Assembly: GCA_001414345.1 (NCBI GenBank)
Contig: LLCB01000150.1
Location: 124,001-188,000, forward strand
DNA from: Hymenoscyphus infarciens
Taxonomy: Eukaryota > Ascomycota > Leotiomycetes > Helotiales > Helotiaceae
DNA length: 64,000 bases
Reading direction: 5' to 3'
This document shows positions 46,936 to 59,880 of the stretch, piece after piece; the stretch's first letter is position 1, and each line of letters begins with the position of its first letter. The position numbers and the translations under genes were made by a program. The notes beneath the pieces were generated by a model that did no database searches, had not been told where the DNA came from, and saw only the letters and a program-made list of their open reading frames with translations.

Positions 46936-48750
46936 TCAAATATAATACGAATCACCTGATTCCGAAACAATAAACTGAGCTCCAAGTCTTTCTCTCTCCT
47001 CGTGCGCTTTAACTTCTTCTCTGATGGTCACCCTCGGATCCGGCCCATCAACAATCTGGTCTTTAACATGGATAATAACAACCTTGACCCCACTCAATGG
47101 ACCATTATAAGCGGAAGAGGTCATCTCTACATCCTCTTGGACGGAAGGTTGATGAAGAGCGTCGCTTGTTTGTGTAATTGGTGTTTTACGTCTCTGAGAC
47201 GTAGGCGATTCTTGGGCCTTTGAGGTTCTGCTCTGTCGACGGCCTGGAAGTTGTGTGTTGGTGGTGCGTTTTCTCTTCTTCGGATCATTCAGGTAATCGG
47301 ATGAAAGAAGCGATTCTACGGATCCCGCCAAAACCCTTAGCTCCTCGAAGATATATTTGGGTGTAAGGTGCCCGAACAGATAATCGTCCGGCTTAGAATC
47401 GGTCCACGAGGACTCGATGAAGATTGCTTTTAGCTGACCTGACGCAATCTTGGGGGCTGCCTTGAGCCAGACCAATTTGTTTAACGGTCGAAGAGAAATC
47501 GTATCAGGTTCAATGTCCCCGAAAATGAGGATCTCTTGTTTGCTGGCAATGTCGCGAATGAACACCGCTGTGCTATCAACAGGACATTGGTCGTCGGTAC
47601 CTTTCACGGGGGCATTGAACACCGTTTTGTAAGCAGACGACCCACCAGCAGTTGGAGTTTCCGGGGTCCTTGCCGCATTTGGTGTGCCCGGTATTGAGAC
47701 TGGATAAGAGTACCCCTTCTCGGCATTGTGTTTCATTGTATGCTTGAAATGTTGAAGTCTGCAGTTGCCATGTGTTACACGCATTGCCATCACATCCAAC
47801 CCCTCTGCAAGTGTCACATATCCGCCATCTTCAATTGTAGGCTCCCCCCCCTCAGTTAACTCGTAATAGCTTACCAATTTCACTCCTGAATGCTGGTCAG
47901 ACAGATTTGGCCAAATTATACCATTGAAGATGTAGTGTCTGAAAGCGTGAAGAGTGCTTGGCAATGCTGCAAGTTTCTTCTGACGTTTGGAATCCATGCC
48001 CGCAGTTGCAAAGATAAAACCCGAGGTGTGGTCCAGATGGGGATGGGTTATGATGAAGGTTTGAATCAGTTCCTTGGCGATATGGAGGGCGTTTGCGTTT
48101 TTATGGATGTGAGGGAGAGTTAGTCCTTGAAAAGGCCCCGTCGTCAGAGTAAGTGGCCTCTGAGAATCCGAACCCGCGTGCTCTTCTATGATTCTCGCAA
48201 GAGCAGCAAGGAGACATCCCGAATCCACTGACAACAAGCTGTTTGTCGACCATCCTTTGGAAGTTGAACGAACTAGCATACTGGTCGCAGCATCTTCAAA
48301 GGGTCCTCCACCAGCTCCCTAAAAGATGGATATTAGCTAAGAACAACAAAAGATAGATTTGCAGAAAGCCACATGATATAAAGAGAAAATCTGTAATTAC
48401 CTAGGTACGTTTGATTTAAACGTACCTGAGCAAGTAAGAAGGGCACGTGACTGGATCCCCGCTAGAACTGCACAGTGTATGCAGGCAAGCGCTTCCAGGT
48501 TCGATAAATTGAAAGACAAAGGAAGTCAGTCGCTTGGGAACAACCGCCCAACTGGAAGAGGAGATGAGACATTGAAAATAAAAGGAAAACTTACAACTAC
48601 GATGACTTGCAATCGATGTCCAGCTACAGGATTTGGTGTTGCCGGCGTTGTGTTCTTAGATTTGACCTGGGTGTCCATCTGAAGGTCCATTGTCATTGTT
48701 CTGTCTGAAATCCCGGAGGTGGCGTTAGAGGCAGAGACAAACACCTGCAA
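46936..48750 (-). CDS. pde1: Class II (low-affinity) cAMP phosphodiesterase
   Basis: Hydrolyses cAMP and so lowers protein kinase A signalling; 512 residues. Metallo-beta-lactamase-like fold with the class II signature THPHLDHTSG (His144 to His149), which binds the metals, plus VDSGCLLAALARI and LIFGDIEPD further on. Two exons: 48595-48750 and 46936-48318. The join gives LQVIVV-GAGGGPFEDAATSMLVRS, the expected first strand and Gly-rich loop. The intron (48319-48594, 276 nt) is long for this genome but has good ends. The start at 48750 is the first ATG; ATGs further in (for example MTMDLQMD) could be used instead. A Lys/Arg/Ser-rich insert (KKRKRTTNTQLPGRRQSRTS) lies in the C-terminal half. 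Confidence 0.93.
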
Positions 48751-49635
48751 CCCCGTCGCAGCACAGATACCGAGAGTTCAGTCGCTCAAGGAGCCAACTT
48801 GTGGTTTTATTCTAGGGCGCAAGTGCTCTCCCAGGAAAGGCAGGTGGGTACGAGGGAGAGTTGCCGCTCTTGGTGCACGTGACCAGTCTTGAGAGTTGCT
48901 TTTGTAGAAAAGCTGTATGGAAGTAAGTTCCGAGGGAAAACGCCAGTGAATCGTTGAAGAGCGGACATTTTTGAAATATATCTAGTGAATGGCAAACCTA
49001 CACTCTGCGTGCATCAATGGGATTCACAGAAGAACAAAGGCACGAAATAGAGTTATATTTGTGGCGTCAACATGATTCAAATAACGGAAGCGTTGAACAA
49101 AGCGATTGATGTAGGTAAGAGTCCTGAGCTTTTCTCTGAGTACACCCCATCTAGCCATTGCCTTGGGATTTTCGTGACAACTTAGAATATTATACGAGAA
49201 GGTTTAGAAGAATGAAGAGTCGGTGTTTCTCCTTCTTCTGACCTTCTCGGACAACATAAGTAAGTATTCTAGACAAGTACACATAATCAAAGCAAAGGAG
49301 AGGTACTCGGAGCAAAGCCCATGTTTCTTACCATTTGTTCACTGAGTCATTTCGAGACTCGAAACCTCTACATAATAGAGCAATCGTTGTTGAAACACCA
49401 TGTTCCATGCTGCTTGAGTTAATAATCGCTCTTGTGTCCAGATATACACTGTTCTAACCTATGTCGCACTATAATAGACGTACGGGGGTGTCTGTATAAC
49501 TTAAAAATAGCACGAGATTGTGCATATACTCTGAACAGAATTACCACATGGTAGTCTTACCCCACAAGTAAGCTCAATTATATACATCAGAATGCCCGCT
49601 CTACTTCTACTTGTCATCGCTGGTTTCTGTTTACA
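48751..49635. other. Intergenic, 885 bp
   Basis: Upstream of pde1 and downstream of the DIP2/CPS1 homologue. No gene, RNA or repeat recognised. Confidence 0.5.
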
Positions 49636-52600
49636 TTATCGTCCTGCCAAATTCATGTGCATTAAAGCATCCCCTTTCCAACATTCGTCATCATCATCAT
49701 CATCATCATCACTCGTGCCATTTTGAATTCGCAGACCACCCCCTGTTTGTTGGCTAGGTAAAGACCAAATATCACCGCGTGCCTCGTTACCCGGTAAGTT
49801 TATTTGAGGATTTGCAGTACCAGGTTTGGGACCAACTGGTGGCGGGGAGCTACCCGAAGAATCAAATGTTCCAAAGCCCGGAACGGTAAAGTCATTTGCG
49901 CTCTGAGCTGGTAAAGTGTTTTTATGAGGATCATACTCCTCTGCGGGCAACTCAAAGTGGCCTCGTCGATTATCTGTGGGTGTGTCGTCACTCTTCACTG
50001 ATGCGTCTCCACCAGCTATCGAATCATTATAGTTGTAAGCGGGCATTTCTGAAATCCCGGTTGGCAACGGGGCAAAATTGTTTTGGCCTTGTGTTCTTTG
50101 GCGCTCGAGTTCTCGTTCTTCGAGAATCTGGGGAGCGGGCTCAACATTTCGGAGACTGCTAGCCATAACGCTGCTATTCCGAAGACTAGCGACGGCGGTC
50201 CGTGGCTCCATGGGAGTTTCTGTGATGTCTGATAGGGCAGATTCTGGATCTCTGATACCAAACTGCGCCATCGTACGCATTTTCCGAGTAACCCAACTGG
50301 CTAGGATCTTCCCTCGTTGCTTTTCGCCGAGCCTCGACCGTGGGAAATCACCCCGGGCGACAAATGCTACTATGTCAACCACAATTTGGTGCTCATTAAG
50401 TATAGCATTAACAATAACGGGCACAATCGATGCGAGATAGGCTTTTCTGCCAACTTCGACTAGAACGACAATCAAACCACCCGCCTGGAAAATGGCACTG
50501 TATGGACGTTAGAAAATGGTGGTTTATTCAAATACAAGGAACAGCTTACCATCCACCAGGCACAATATTTCGATGACATTTCTCGACGGAATACTCGATG
50601 TCCATGGGGAAGTGACTCAAACCATTGATCTCAAATGTTTCCCCAATGTTCCCCAGCACGAACAAAACCTGCATATCTACTTGAGCTCCATTGGGGCCGA
50701 TAGGTCGACTGACGTTGTGGAGAAATCCAAGGTCCCCAGTACGAACATATTGTACGCTAGGGTCGCCGTCCACGGTTCGACCGTCGAACCTCTCGGAATC
50801 AAAAGCATCCTTAGAGCCGTAGAAAGACTTGACGCAAGCTTCTGAATCAACCCAAATCTCCCCATACTCTCCATCGTGGCAGAGATTTCTGCTTTCTGGA
50901 TTGACGATGGCTATTTGCGTTGAAACAGGAACCATGCCTGAGTCTTGAATCAAGAGAGATCTAGGATCAGAATCAGGATCTACGGGGTACACCAGGCCTC
51001 TTCTCAGTGCCCCTGTGTCTAGCCAAAGCTCTATCGGCTCGATGCACATGTATGATCTAGACGCAATCATCGGATTGAGGACGTGCGAGTAGATGGTGTT
51101 GATGGCTGTCCGATCCAGACCTGTTGCTGCAAAGTGCAGGCGGACCTTTTGGAACACATCAACCCGCGGCCTTCCCTCGGCAGATATCATCATGTTCTTC
51201 AGTTCGTGGAGGGTAAACCCTTTGCCTGGCATGATTGACATTGCGTGATCGAGCATTTGTGGTGTTGCGTAAGTGTCCTTGATCTTGTATCGCGATAATG
51301 TGTGGAATAGAGAGACTGGATTTTGCGCAAACTCAACCGGTGATACGAGATATGTAGGTGCACCAACAAAGATTCCCATCAAGCAGGTGTGGATAAATCC
51401 CAAACCACTTGTGCTTCGAACACATCCTAATACCGGCCTTGAGCTCGTCATTTGGCAGGTCTCCTTCTGAACTTTGCACATGCCCATAATTGTGTCATGG
51501 CCCAATTGAACAGCGATTCGTCTTTGGTCTGGCGTCCAGTAGGTCCAAACAAGTACAGGAAATCCAGGTTGAACCCAGCTTGGCTGCATGGTGAGGCCAA
51601 GATCTCGACACCCATTATTCTGTTTGGGGGGCTTCGTTGTATTGTAAACGGCTGGGACAGATACCTTGAGCACCTGGGCAGACTGCTTGACGTGTTGTGA
51701 CACGGCCTTTTGCTTGAGGAGGTGATCGACATCTTGGTTTACGAGTACTGCCTTGACGGTGTAATCCGACACCATGTGGAGAAAGGCCGGCGCATCTTCA
51801 TTCAAGCGATTTTGATCCAAGGGAGCCATTGGAATGGCTGTGACACCTAAGCAAAAACAAGCATGGGCGGCATACACGAAGTCCTCGGAGTGTGTAAACA
51901 TGAGGATCAAATGGTCCCCAGCCCTGACTTTGACCTTGTTCTTCAGATACATCGCTACAGCTGCCACCTTGGTATCGAACTTCTTCCATGTGATACCTTT
52001 CCCCTCTTTCCCTCTGCCATCGATGGTGCAGTAAGAGAGCTCATCAGCCTGGCGTGCGACTCTCCATTGCAGTAGATCCACAATGCTAGTAAAATTGTTT
52101 AGTGGAGTGGAGGTGCGATCATCTATGACAACCTCACGCCGGTCTATGCCAGAGTATTGCTTGTCACCTGGGGACAGGATATCTTCTCTCGTCTGCGAAG
52201 CGAGTGGAGACCATATTCCACCAATTGGATCTACGCCAATGGGGAGGTTGAGTACAGCTCGTTCAACGCCAAATTTCACATGGACACATGGAAGATTTCC
52301 TAGATCGAATTCTCGTCGACATAGCATGTTGCCAATTTCCCGGCGGCCGTTTTTAAGGACCTTTGGAAGAATATTGGGCGCTGTAATCATCACACAATAA
52401 ACTCGAAGATGGTGTTCTTGCATCAGAACTTCCATACAGCGTTCTGACAATGAATCCAACAAGGCTGTGTCTAGCTGTCGAGGGGGCCCTCCAGACGTGA
52501 CAGGGGCGGTTGAAGCGGACATGGACTCCAGCAGAACGATAGGTAGATGCTCGTCATTGACGAATACGTCGAAAGCCGAACAATCGTATATCTTCGGCAC

Positions 52601-55480
52601 GTTTTTCATTATGCTCACGATTATATGCTGGACGAAAAAGTAACGATGTTCAGCAACCTCGTGTCCATGTTCGACCCATTCGACCTTCTGCCTCAAGCGA
52701 TCCTCGTAGAGACCAAGAACGAAGACCTTTCCTTCAATGACGGTTCCCAGCAAGCCCGTACGTAAGAACTCTGGCTCTACCATCATTGGCGTTGGATCAC
52801 CTTGCTCAAACTTGTAGGGACGAGCATGGAAAATCTGCTCGGTGTGCTTTGGCAGTGCCCAGAAACCCCCAGAAAGAGAGGGCGAGTCCACCCAAATTTC
52901 ACCCACGGAGTGCGGGGAAGCCAATAGGCCAGTTTCTGGGTCAACTACAGCCAGAGTGGCATCGGGTATGGGAAAACCAAAAGCGCCCACTCTAACTGTA
53001 CCTTGCTCAGTACTGGCCTTTTTGCGTGCTTCGTCTCCGATTGCGACCACGACTACCTCATTCGTCTTTAGTGCCTCGCGATCTAGTAGCACTTCGCTCA
53101 GTTCCGTTCTTCCACGCTGCTCCGTCCTTGTTGTATTACTTCCTCCAATCAACGTGCTGAAACCATCTTCGGTGGTTTTCTCTTTCTTTTCGGTCTTCTC
53201 CTCCGAGTCGGAATCAGACCCTATGTCAAGTTTGAGAGGACAGCCCATATTCTCCTCTCCACCCAACCAATCTCGCATGCTTATCACCATGCCCCCATGT
53301 TCCGGAAGACAAAGCATGGGAGCCACCAATTCTCGTGCTCTGGGGTTTCTCATCGGCCGAAGCCATCGGTCAGCAAGAACTTCGTGGAATTCGCTATCAA
53401 CAGTGATGGTGTCGATCAAACATAATTTTACATGTTGGAAGTTTGGCTCCACGCCTTTCTTGAAATTTCTTGTCGTCATTGGATCTTGCTGATAATTGTA
53501 GGCTGCTCTTTTCAGTCCTGGATAGTCGGCCAGCATTAAAGTCGCTCTGTACTTCGTAATGAGATGGGCATACAGCCCGGGTGTCTCGACTGCCTTGTTC
53601 TCCATCCAAACAGTCGTATGACCACCGTATACGGTCAATAATACACCCAGAATCATTCCGATACCTTGGCGAGGGTCCAAATACGAGAGAAGGATTTCGC
53701 CGCGATTACTCCCGCCAGCCATGAGTCTACCATTCTTGTCTCTTAAGCGAGAATTGAAAGTGTCCCCTGGCGTATCTTCGGGAACAGTCGAAATGATAGC
53801 ACTCAAACAAGCCATCTGATGCATAATCGTACGGTGGCTCATGACAACACCTCTCAAATCCCCAGTAGGTGCCCGTGAAAATTCAATATAGGCAAGATCA
53901 GGAACGGTTAAAGGTGGCACATCATCCTTTTTCTTGGGATGATAGCTCCCAAATTCGTTGGTTTTCCACCATTCCACCCCACGAGGCCAATTGAGCTTTT
54001 GCGTTGTAATGTCTCTCTGGAATGCTTTCAGGTTATAATCGGTGGTGAGCGCAAGATGTGCTTGTGTAGATGTAAGGATGAGGTTTAGCTTTGCATAATC
54101 TTCTAGATCATTGATAGGGACAGCGACGACACCAGCAATGAAACATCCGAGAAGAGCGATAGCGAAATCGATAACCTCCACGTCGCGATATATTAATGCC
54201 ACTCGATCTCCGCGATATAAAGAGCTTTTGTCTCTGATTACTTGAGCAACCTTCTCAGCTCTGCTGGTCAGTTTGTCCCACGTGATAGAGGCAATTTCTT
54301 TCCCCTTGCCATCTAGTACCCAATAGGCGGGCGCTTTTGCTGTTGTCTTGCTTCGGTGTCTTAACACCGCAGCGATATTATCGAATTTTGACATTGGAGT
54401 ATTTGCATCATGAGGGTCGTAGACAGCAAACGGGAGGTCCCGAGGCTCCAGGGGCATTTGGTACTCGAGTGCGGCAGGTGGTGGAAGGTCGCTGGTGGTT
54501 AACATGGGCGGCGCCATGGCGGCTGTTGGAGAAAATGCATCGCTTGAAGAGTACCTATGTGGTCCACCTCCATATGAATTCTGCGGTCCATTATTCTCGT
54601 ATCCTTGCTGGCCAGCAAAGTCCGAAAAGTAACCTTGTTGCGACTCCCCTAGCATTGTTCCATGCGAATCCATCATGGTGCCAGCCTGGCTTTCATAGGG
54701 ATTACCTTGCTGCTCGGAATATCCCACTTGATAGGCCGGATTGAATGCATAGTTCGCTCCTGAAGCCATTGTCGACGTTGCCGTCATCATGGTGGGTTCG
54801 GTAGATAGTTCACCAGGATTTGGACTCTTGGGTAGAAATAAAGAGTCTCGGCTGTAAGATGTTGGCCTTTGGGCGGGATTGTGAACTCCTAACTTCAATT
54901 CTTTTGGTCTTCCCCCCGAGGCGAACCCCCCTTCTTGTGCTCGGTTGTCCCCAAAACTACCATACCCGCTTGCCATTGTATCTAGTCGCCCACCAGAACT
55001 CGGCCTCGCGGGCGACTGTGGTGGTATCTGGGGTGTGTACTCATAAGGATCGCCTTGGTGATTTGAGTTCGCACTGAGGGCCGCGAGGGATGCGCCACGA
55101 GAGTCATCGTTTGACGGGTGGACGGTATCGCTGGAAGAGTGTACTTGGAGGCCTCTTGATTCGGCGGTATTGGCAGAAGAGCCCCCAAACTGGGAGAGTA
55201 AGAGTGTTCGGCGTTTTTGGTAACTGTACGAGCAAAATCAGAGCTGAAGATCAAAATGAAGATGTGCTCGCCATGAATAGGCAAAGGTGGGTATTCGCAC
55301 CCTTTTTCTGTAATATCCCCTTCCTATAGACAAGTTAGTACATATGCGCCTGCGCCTGTTTCCATACTCGCTGCCAGCCGCGCGACAGATAAAGCGCCGC
55401 AGAGGAAGTCGGAGGCTTACCTCAAGTTCGTGGTCCAGCTCCTGCAGCTTCTGCTGCAGCGCCGGATTGTTTGAAGCCAT
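49636..55480 (-). CDS. CPS1: CPS1/DIP2 homologue: DMAP1-binding domain plus two AMP-binding (FAAL-like) domains
   Basis: Very large protein, 1872 residues. It starts with a DMAP1-binding helix pair (MASNNPALQQKLQELDHELE, EGDITEKGYQKRRTLLLSQ), then about 170 disordered residues, then two adenylate-forming domains (about 290-880 and 1070-1600; TWDKLTSRAEKVAQVI and TWKKFDTKVAAVAMYL begin them) and a C-terminal segment ending in a poly-Asp tail. This is the layout of animal DIP2, yeast Cmr2 and Cochliobolus CPS1. CPS1 was described as a fungal virulence factor and DIP2 as a regulator of diacylglycerol lipids. Exons: 55421-55480, 55301-55323 (23 nt), 50550-55223 and 49636-50497. The ATP-binding A3 loop is degenerate in both domains (EFSRAPTGDLRG; TYWTPDQRRIA), so simple synthetase activity is doubtful. 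Confidence 0.94.
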
Positions 55481-56046
55481 TGGCGCTTTCTTTGCCTCGA
55501 GGCAGGCCTAGGCGCAAGGGCTTTGCGATGTGAGGATTCGGGGTGAGGGATTGTAGATTTCGGTCAGGGAGGACGGAGGATGTAACGCGCATACATGAAG
55601 ATACGAGGAAATGGGCGCGGGTTTGTACCAGGTAACACAGGAGTGCAGTGCAATCGGTTCAAGTCAATACTGTATTGTTTGCGGTGTTGTTGTAAGGATA
55701 GGGGAGGCTGTATTGTGGTTGGAGGTTGGAGATCAAGTGGAAAACAGGCGAAGTGAGTGTGTGAACTGAGGTGAGGGTATTAACCTGATGTGAATGGCTA
55801 GAAAGGCAAAGATGTTGGGAGTGAAAAGCGTCTACTGGTACACAGTATACAATTCAGGGTCAACCCCCATTTGACCGTTGGAGGCTCTCTCCACGCCAAG
55901 CCTCCCTTGGGTTTTCAGCGTCATCGGGCGGGTGAGCAAAAGCGGCAGTACGTATCTTTTCTGTAGAATCTAGAATTTTGGGAGCGACTAGGTACAGCCC
56001 CTCGTAGCATTTAATGTACACGTAGCAGGATCCAAGGGTCGGGTTG

Positions 56047-56093
56047 CAAGGTATTTGGCAAGGTATTTGGCAAGGTAATTTGCAAGGTAATTT
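56047..56093. repeat. Four tandem 12-bp units (AAGGTATTTGGC type)
   Basis: The first two units are identical; the last two carry TAATTT in place of TATTTG. Non-coding. Confidence 0.8.
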
Positions 56094-56472
56094 TGGTGAC
56101 ATCCTGCTAGTTACAGGTAGAGGCTGTATGTTCACTTGACAGTAAGAGTGGCAGTAAATACCTGCTGGTTTCTTTTTTTTTTTTTTTTTTTTTTTCCCGA
56201 GAATTCAAGCTCTTGTTTTAAAGGCTTGAAACAGTTTGAAACATTTACTTAGAGACTTGGAACAATTGACGCTAAATCATCTGGGTTGGAGGTACTCCGT
56301 ATACCTAGGTTTACTGCCGCTTTTGTAAGAGTCGTTTGATCACGTGCTATTCACGCTAGTGGAACGCAGGCTTTCTCCGCATAAAACCTTCCAACTTTTT
56401 CTTCTCATTCCTTTTCTACTCTATTTTTGCATCAACCAAAAACGCCTCTTCTCACCTCCTCTGCTGCAACCA

Positions 56473-56770
56473 ATGGCTCGTATTCCTACATGGCTACGAT
56501 CTTGGTTCGTATCGACGCCATCGGTACATTCCTATTGTTAGGTTTGGCGCGTCTGCGCGAGGCAAGCACAGATTGGTCGAGTGCGCCGAACTGCATCGAT
56601 TGAGGGCACGCAACAATCAAGACACTGATACAACAGGCCTCGACGAACGGATTCACATCATTTTGCTGGTATGCGCAAACTTCTCTTTTTATGCTTAACC
56701 TCCCCCATGGCGGTAAAATGATTATTTTCGATAGACCTGTTCAGAATATACCTCGGTATTATGTAGATGA
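56473..56770 (+). CDS. Possible small spliced gene, about 64 codons
   Basis: ATG after a CT-rich, CAACC-type leader. Exons 56473-56504, 56542-56668 and 56735-56770 join in frame to MARIPTWLRSWFGASARGKH... and end at a TGA. The first intron would be only 37 nt, short for this genome, so the model is weak. No family is recognised. It may instead be an upstream ORF or a non-coding leader. Confidence 0.2.
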
Positions 56771-57598
56771 ACTTGGAGACCTTATGATATGCCTTTTCTA
56801 TTCTCTAGAATTCAACAAATTTCATTCATCGGTCAACAAGCTAACTTTGAGAAAAGACAGATTAGCACTTGCTTAAATAGATGGGAGTGTGTGGTGGTGG
56901 GGTCAAGGAGCCTTAGGCCGACGAGTTGGTAGCAAAATTCAATACTTCTACTTTATCTGCCGTGTACACCATTCATAATCTTGCACGTAACCTCGAGCCT
57001 GCTTCTCGTTCTTTGGTCTCTGGCGTTCAATATCAACTTCTGAGTGGCCATGAGCGTGAGTTATCCAAGCCATTCATGTCATCAGCATAGCAACAATACC
57101 TTTGTTACTCTTTGCTTCTGAAGACGGAACAAAGCTACACTCACTCTCAGCCTTTGACCATTCGAACCAACAGGGGCGATTCCTGGGAGACAAAGATTGA
57201 TTGTCTTTCTTCGACCATGTCTCGCCTCCTTTTGTTTCAAATCAGGAAGATAAACAATGCACCTTTCTGCTGGCCCTCATGTTTCATTCAGTTATTATGT
57301 GTTCATAATCCCATTCTAGTCTCTTCACTTTGTCTCAAAACACTCTCTTTCTTCGCCTCGATGAATCGACAAAGAAACGTCCTTGCTATAAGAGTCCAAC
57401 CCACGCCGCAATAATTCTGTTCTCTATTTTTTATCAGTTTCTTTCATCTCCCCCAAGCAGCGAACACACCTGTTCTCACCTAGACACTGACTGGATCGTG
57501 TCTTCCCTTCTTTAGAAAAGCCCACAATTAGCATACGCTTTTTACATCTTACGAACAGCTGCGCTGTATTATTACATTCTTTCATATTACAACACATC

Positions 57599-59272
57599 AT
57601 GCAACAACCAGGAGACAGCCCAAACATGGCCAATAACGATTGGACAGACATCAACAACAAGCTCGAGGCGTTCATTCAAATGGATGACTGGGATGAAGTT
57701 GGTCTTCACACTCCTCCCGCCCCAGAGGGCGGATATGACTACAGTCAACTCGATGGAACAACGACTATTTCCGAACCAATGAACAATCAGACGAGTTTTG
57801 ATCAGGCGAATTATGGACAGACAAATTACGGTCAGGCGAATTATGACGAGGCGAATGCAGACCAAGCGAATTATGGCCAGACGAATTACGACCAGCAACT
57901 TTTCCCGGTTCTCAACCAACCCTTCGAGCCAATGAACGCCGAGCAATCGTACTTTCCGAATAGTCTCCCCAGTCCTCCCAAGAACATCAGTGTGAATACC
58001 GCAATTCCCCAAGTTCAACAGGGAGTGTATCAAAACCAGATTTTGAACAAGTTTGATAGCCCGGAAACGCCACTTCATGTCATCGACCAGTACCATAGCC
58101 CTCAGGGGTTCGAGCCAGACCTCGAACAACTACTTGCCGACGAATTTGAAAGGGAGAAAGCGAATGGAAGTTGGATCCCTCGAGGCCCGAACAGCTGTCG
58201 TGCAAAAGTACTTACAAGTACAGGAAAGGAGAGCAAGAACAGAAGACCAGAAAACATCGCGAGCTTCGATCCATCGCGGTTCTACCAACCTTTACCTGGA
58301 GGCGCACCAATGCCTTGGGGATCCATTAACCCTTTGACAAACCAGCCAACCTTCCAATACACCAAGTACGGTGAACTTGCTGTCGGCCAAGAGTACACCA
58401 CACAACAACTTTTCGAGTATCTCTTCCATTTCCCTTACCACGGGGTGCCAACACCATTTACTGGTGGTTATCTAGACTTGAAGGAGGGTTCATTTCTCCA
58501 AATTTGGATCCAGAATCCTCCTGCTGACAGCAGCAAGCGGTATCCTGAGAAGGGTTCCGACAAGTGTCGATGGACTGAGTGCCCGGTGAAAGACCACACC
58601 ATCCACAAGGGGTTCTACCGTGTCGCTTTCGATGAGCAATCTCGAAAATGGGGACCAAGAGGTGTCCATCTAGATCCCTACCACAATGCAGGTTACATGC
58701 ATCTCTACTGCTTTGAAAAGATGGTTGATTTTCCTCATCTGTCCAAACTGTTCAACATCTTTCCCGACACCCGCGAGATTCGGGAGGGGAAGAATAAGAT
58801 GGCCATCACCCGGGACCACAAAGCCATGGAAGTAATTTGCAATGACTACATCAGAGACTCCGTACCATTCAACGGTGAGAAATCTGAGCGTTGGTACGAA
58901 AAATCCCTCTGCCACGCTCTCACCGAATATCAAATCGTTCACTATCCCAATCGAGTCACCACTCTCTTTGCAGAGAGAGGCGGCAACAACATGAGTGTCC
59001 ACCGCGGAGACTGCGATCTCTACGCCGCCAACGAGACAACCAAGGAGCGCAAGCCAATGAAACCTCGTGCTCCCGATGCGAAGAAGCCGGGTAGAAAGCG
59101 AAAGGTGAGAGAGCCTTCTCCAGAAGATGCCGCGCCTGCAGATGACGAGTTCATTCCCGACACCAATATCCTAGAAAGGATCGACAGTTTACCGAGCAAG
59201 AGACCCGCGAAACGACCAAGACGAAGTAGCAGAAGTCCGAGTGGCTCGTCTTCTCCTACTTACTCGTTCTGA
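57599..59272 (+). CDS. Fungal protein of unknown function with Asn/Gln repeats and C-terminal NLS
   Basis: Single exon, 557 residues; family not recognised by name. Residues 1-60 are acidic. About residues 65-98 hold tandem NYGQA/NYDQ-like pentapeptides. Residues 190-460 are the ordered core, with many aromatic and Cys/His positions (FQYTKYGELAVGQEYTTQQLFEYL, RWTECPVKDHTIHKGFYRVAFDEQ, PYHNAGYMHLYCFEKMVDF, ERWYEKSLCHALTEYQ). The last 90 residues are Lys/Arg/Pro-rich with nuclear-localisation-like clusters (KKPGRKRKVREPSPE, KRPAKRPRRSSRS). The Cys/His spacing could bind a metal. The core looks like a conserved fungal domain of nuclear proteins, but a function cannot be stated. A CT-rich leader supports the start. 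Confidence 0.75.
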   Translation: MQQPGDSPNMANNDWTDINNKLEAFIQMDDWDEVGLHTPPAPEGGYDYSQLDGTTTISEPMNNQTSFDQANYGQTNYGQANYDEANADQANYGQTNYDQQLFPVLNQPFEPMNAEQSYFPNSLPSPPKNISVNTAIPQVQQGVYQNQILNKFDSPETPLHVIDQYHSPQGFEPDLEQLLADEFEREKANGSWIPRGPNSCRAKVLTSTGKESKNRRPENIASFDPSRFYQPLPGGAPMPWGSINPLTNQPTFQYTKYGELAVGQEYTTQQLFEYLFHFPYHGVPTPFTGGYLDLKEGSFLQIWIQNPPADSSKRYPEKGSDKCRWTECPVKDHTIHKGFYRVAFDEQSRKWGPRGVHLDPYHNAGYMHLYCFEKMVDFPHLSKLFNIFPDTREIREGKNKMAITRDHKAMEVICNDYIRDSVPFNGEKSERWYEKSLCHALTEYQIVHYPNRVTTLFAERGGNNMSVHRGDCDLYAANETTKERKPMKPRAPDAKKPGRKRKVREPSPEDAAPADDEFIPDTNILERIDSLPSKRPAKRPRRSSRSPSGSSSPTYSF

Positions 59273-59880
59273 TGACCTACCTACTCAGTATGTTTTCATG
59301 ACCCTTTTTTTCTTAGTTTTTGCTGCGGTTTAGCGAGTTCTTCATACCCCTTTCAAATATAATTTAAAAGTTCCTTAATTCTCTTTTCTCTCTCTTCTTT
59401 ATATATTTCTCCTTTCTTAATGTCGTTTGATTAATAGCTCTTGAGTAAGAGCCAACTTGAATATTTCTCTAGAATTTTTTTTTCTGCATTATAAAGGTAA
59501 GAAGAAAAGTAGAAGAAAATGAGATAACTTCATTTTTAGGTTCTCTGGTCATAAATAAGCGGAGGGAAAAAAGGCCACAGCGCACCAAGTGGACAGCAAT
59601 TCAAGAATAGATAGTACCCATCAATTTCACGTGACTCTAATACACACAGTGAATCTCTCCCGTCTTGTAGATTAACGTATTGTTGTGAAAATACTCTGTT
59701 GTAGCAAAGTAGAATAGAATGAGGGGTCGAAGACTCTCATGCTGCTTTTGTAGTCTTGGCGCTAAACTTTTCTGCCACCCTCACCGCCCAAGCAAAGAAA
59801 AAAAGTTGTATGTGAAGAGAGAGGACGCGTTCTACATTCCACCTATTATCAACGCCGCGACCAATTGCACATCCATAACC
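59273..59880. other. Intergenic, 608 bp, upstream of drs1
   Basis: AT-rich 3' flank, then the drs1 promoter. The reading frame of drs1 is open back to an ATG at 59719. The extra residues (Cys/His/Lys-rich) do not resemble the family, and 59881 is preferred. Confidence 0.6.

Larger units (their letters stand above)
55481..57598. other. Divergent intergenic, 2.1 kb, with tandem repeat and poly-T
   Basis: Between CPS1 and the gene at 57599. Four AAGGTATTTGGC-type 12-bp units lie at 56047-56093, and a T-run at about 56172-56196. A CT-rich leader-like tract precedes an ATG at 56473. Another CT-rich tract just before 57599 is the probable leader of that gene. Confidence 0.5.

Noticed and set aside
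59719..59880. Extended N-terminus for Drs1
   Set aside because: The frame is open, but the added residues (Cys/His/Lys-rich) do not resemble the family, while the later ATG starts the expected acidic sequence.
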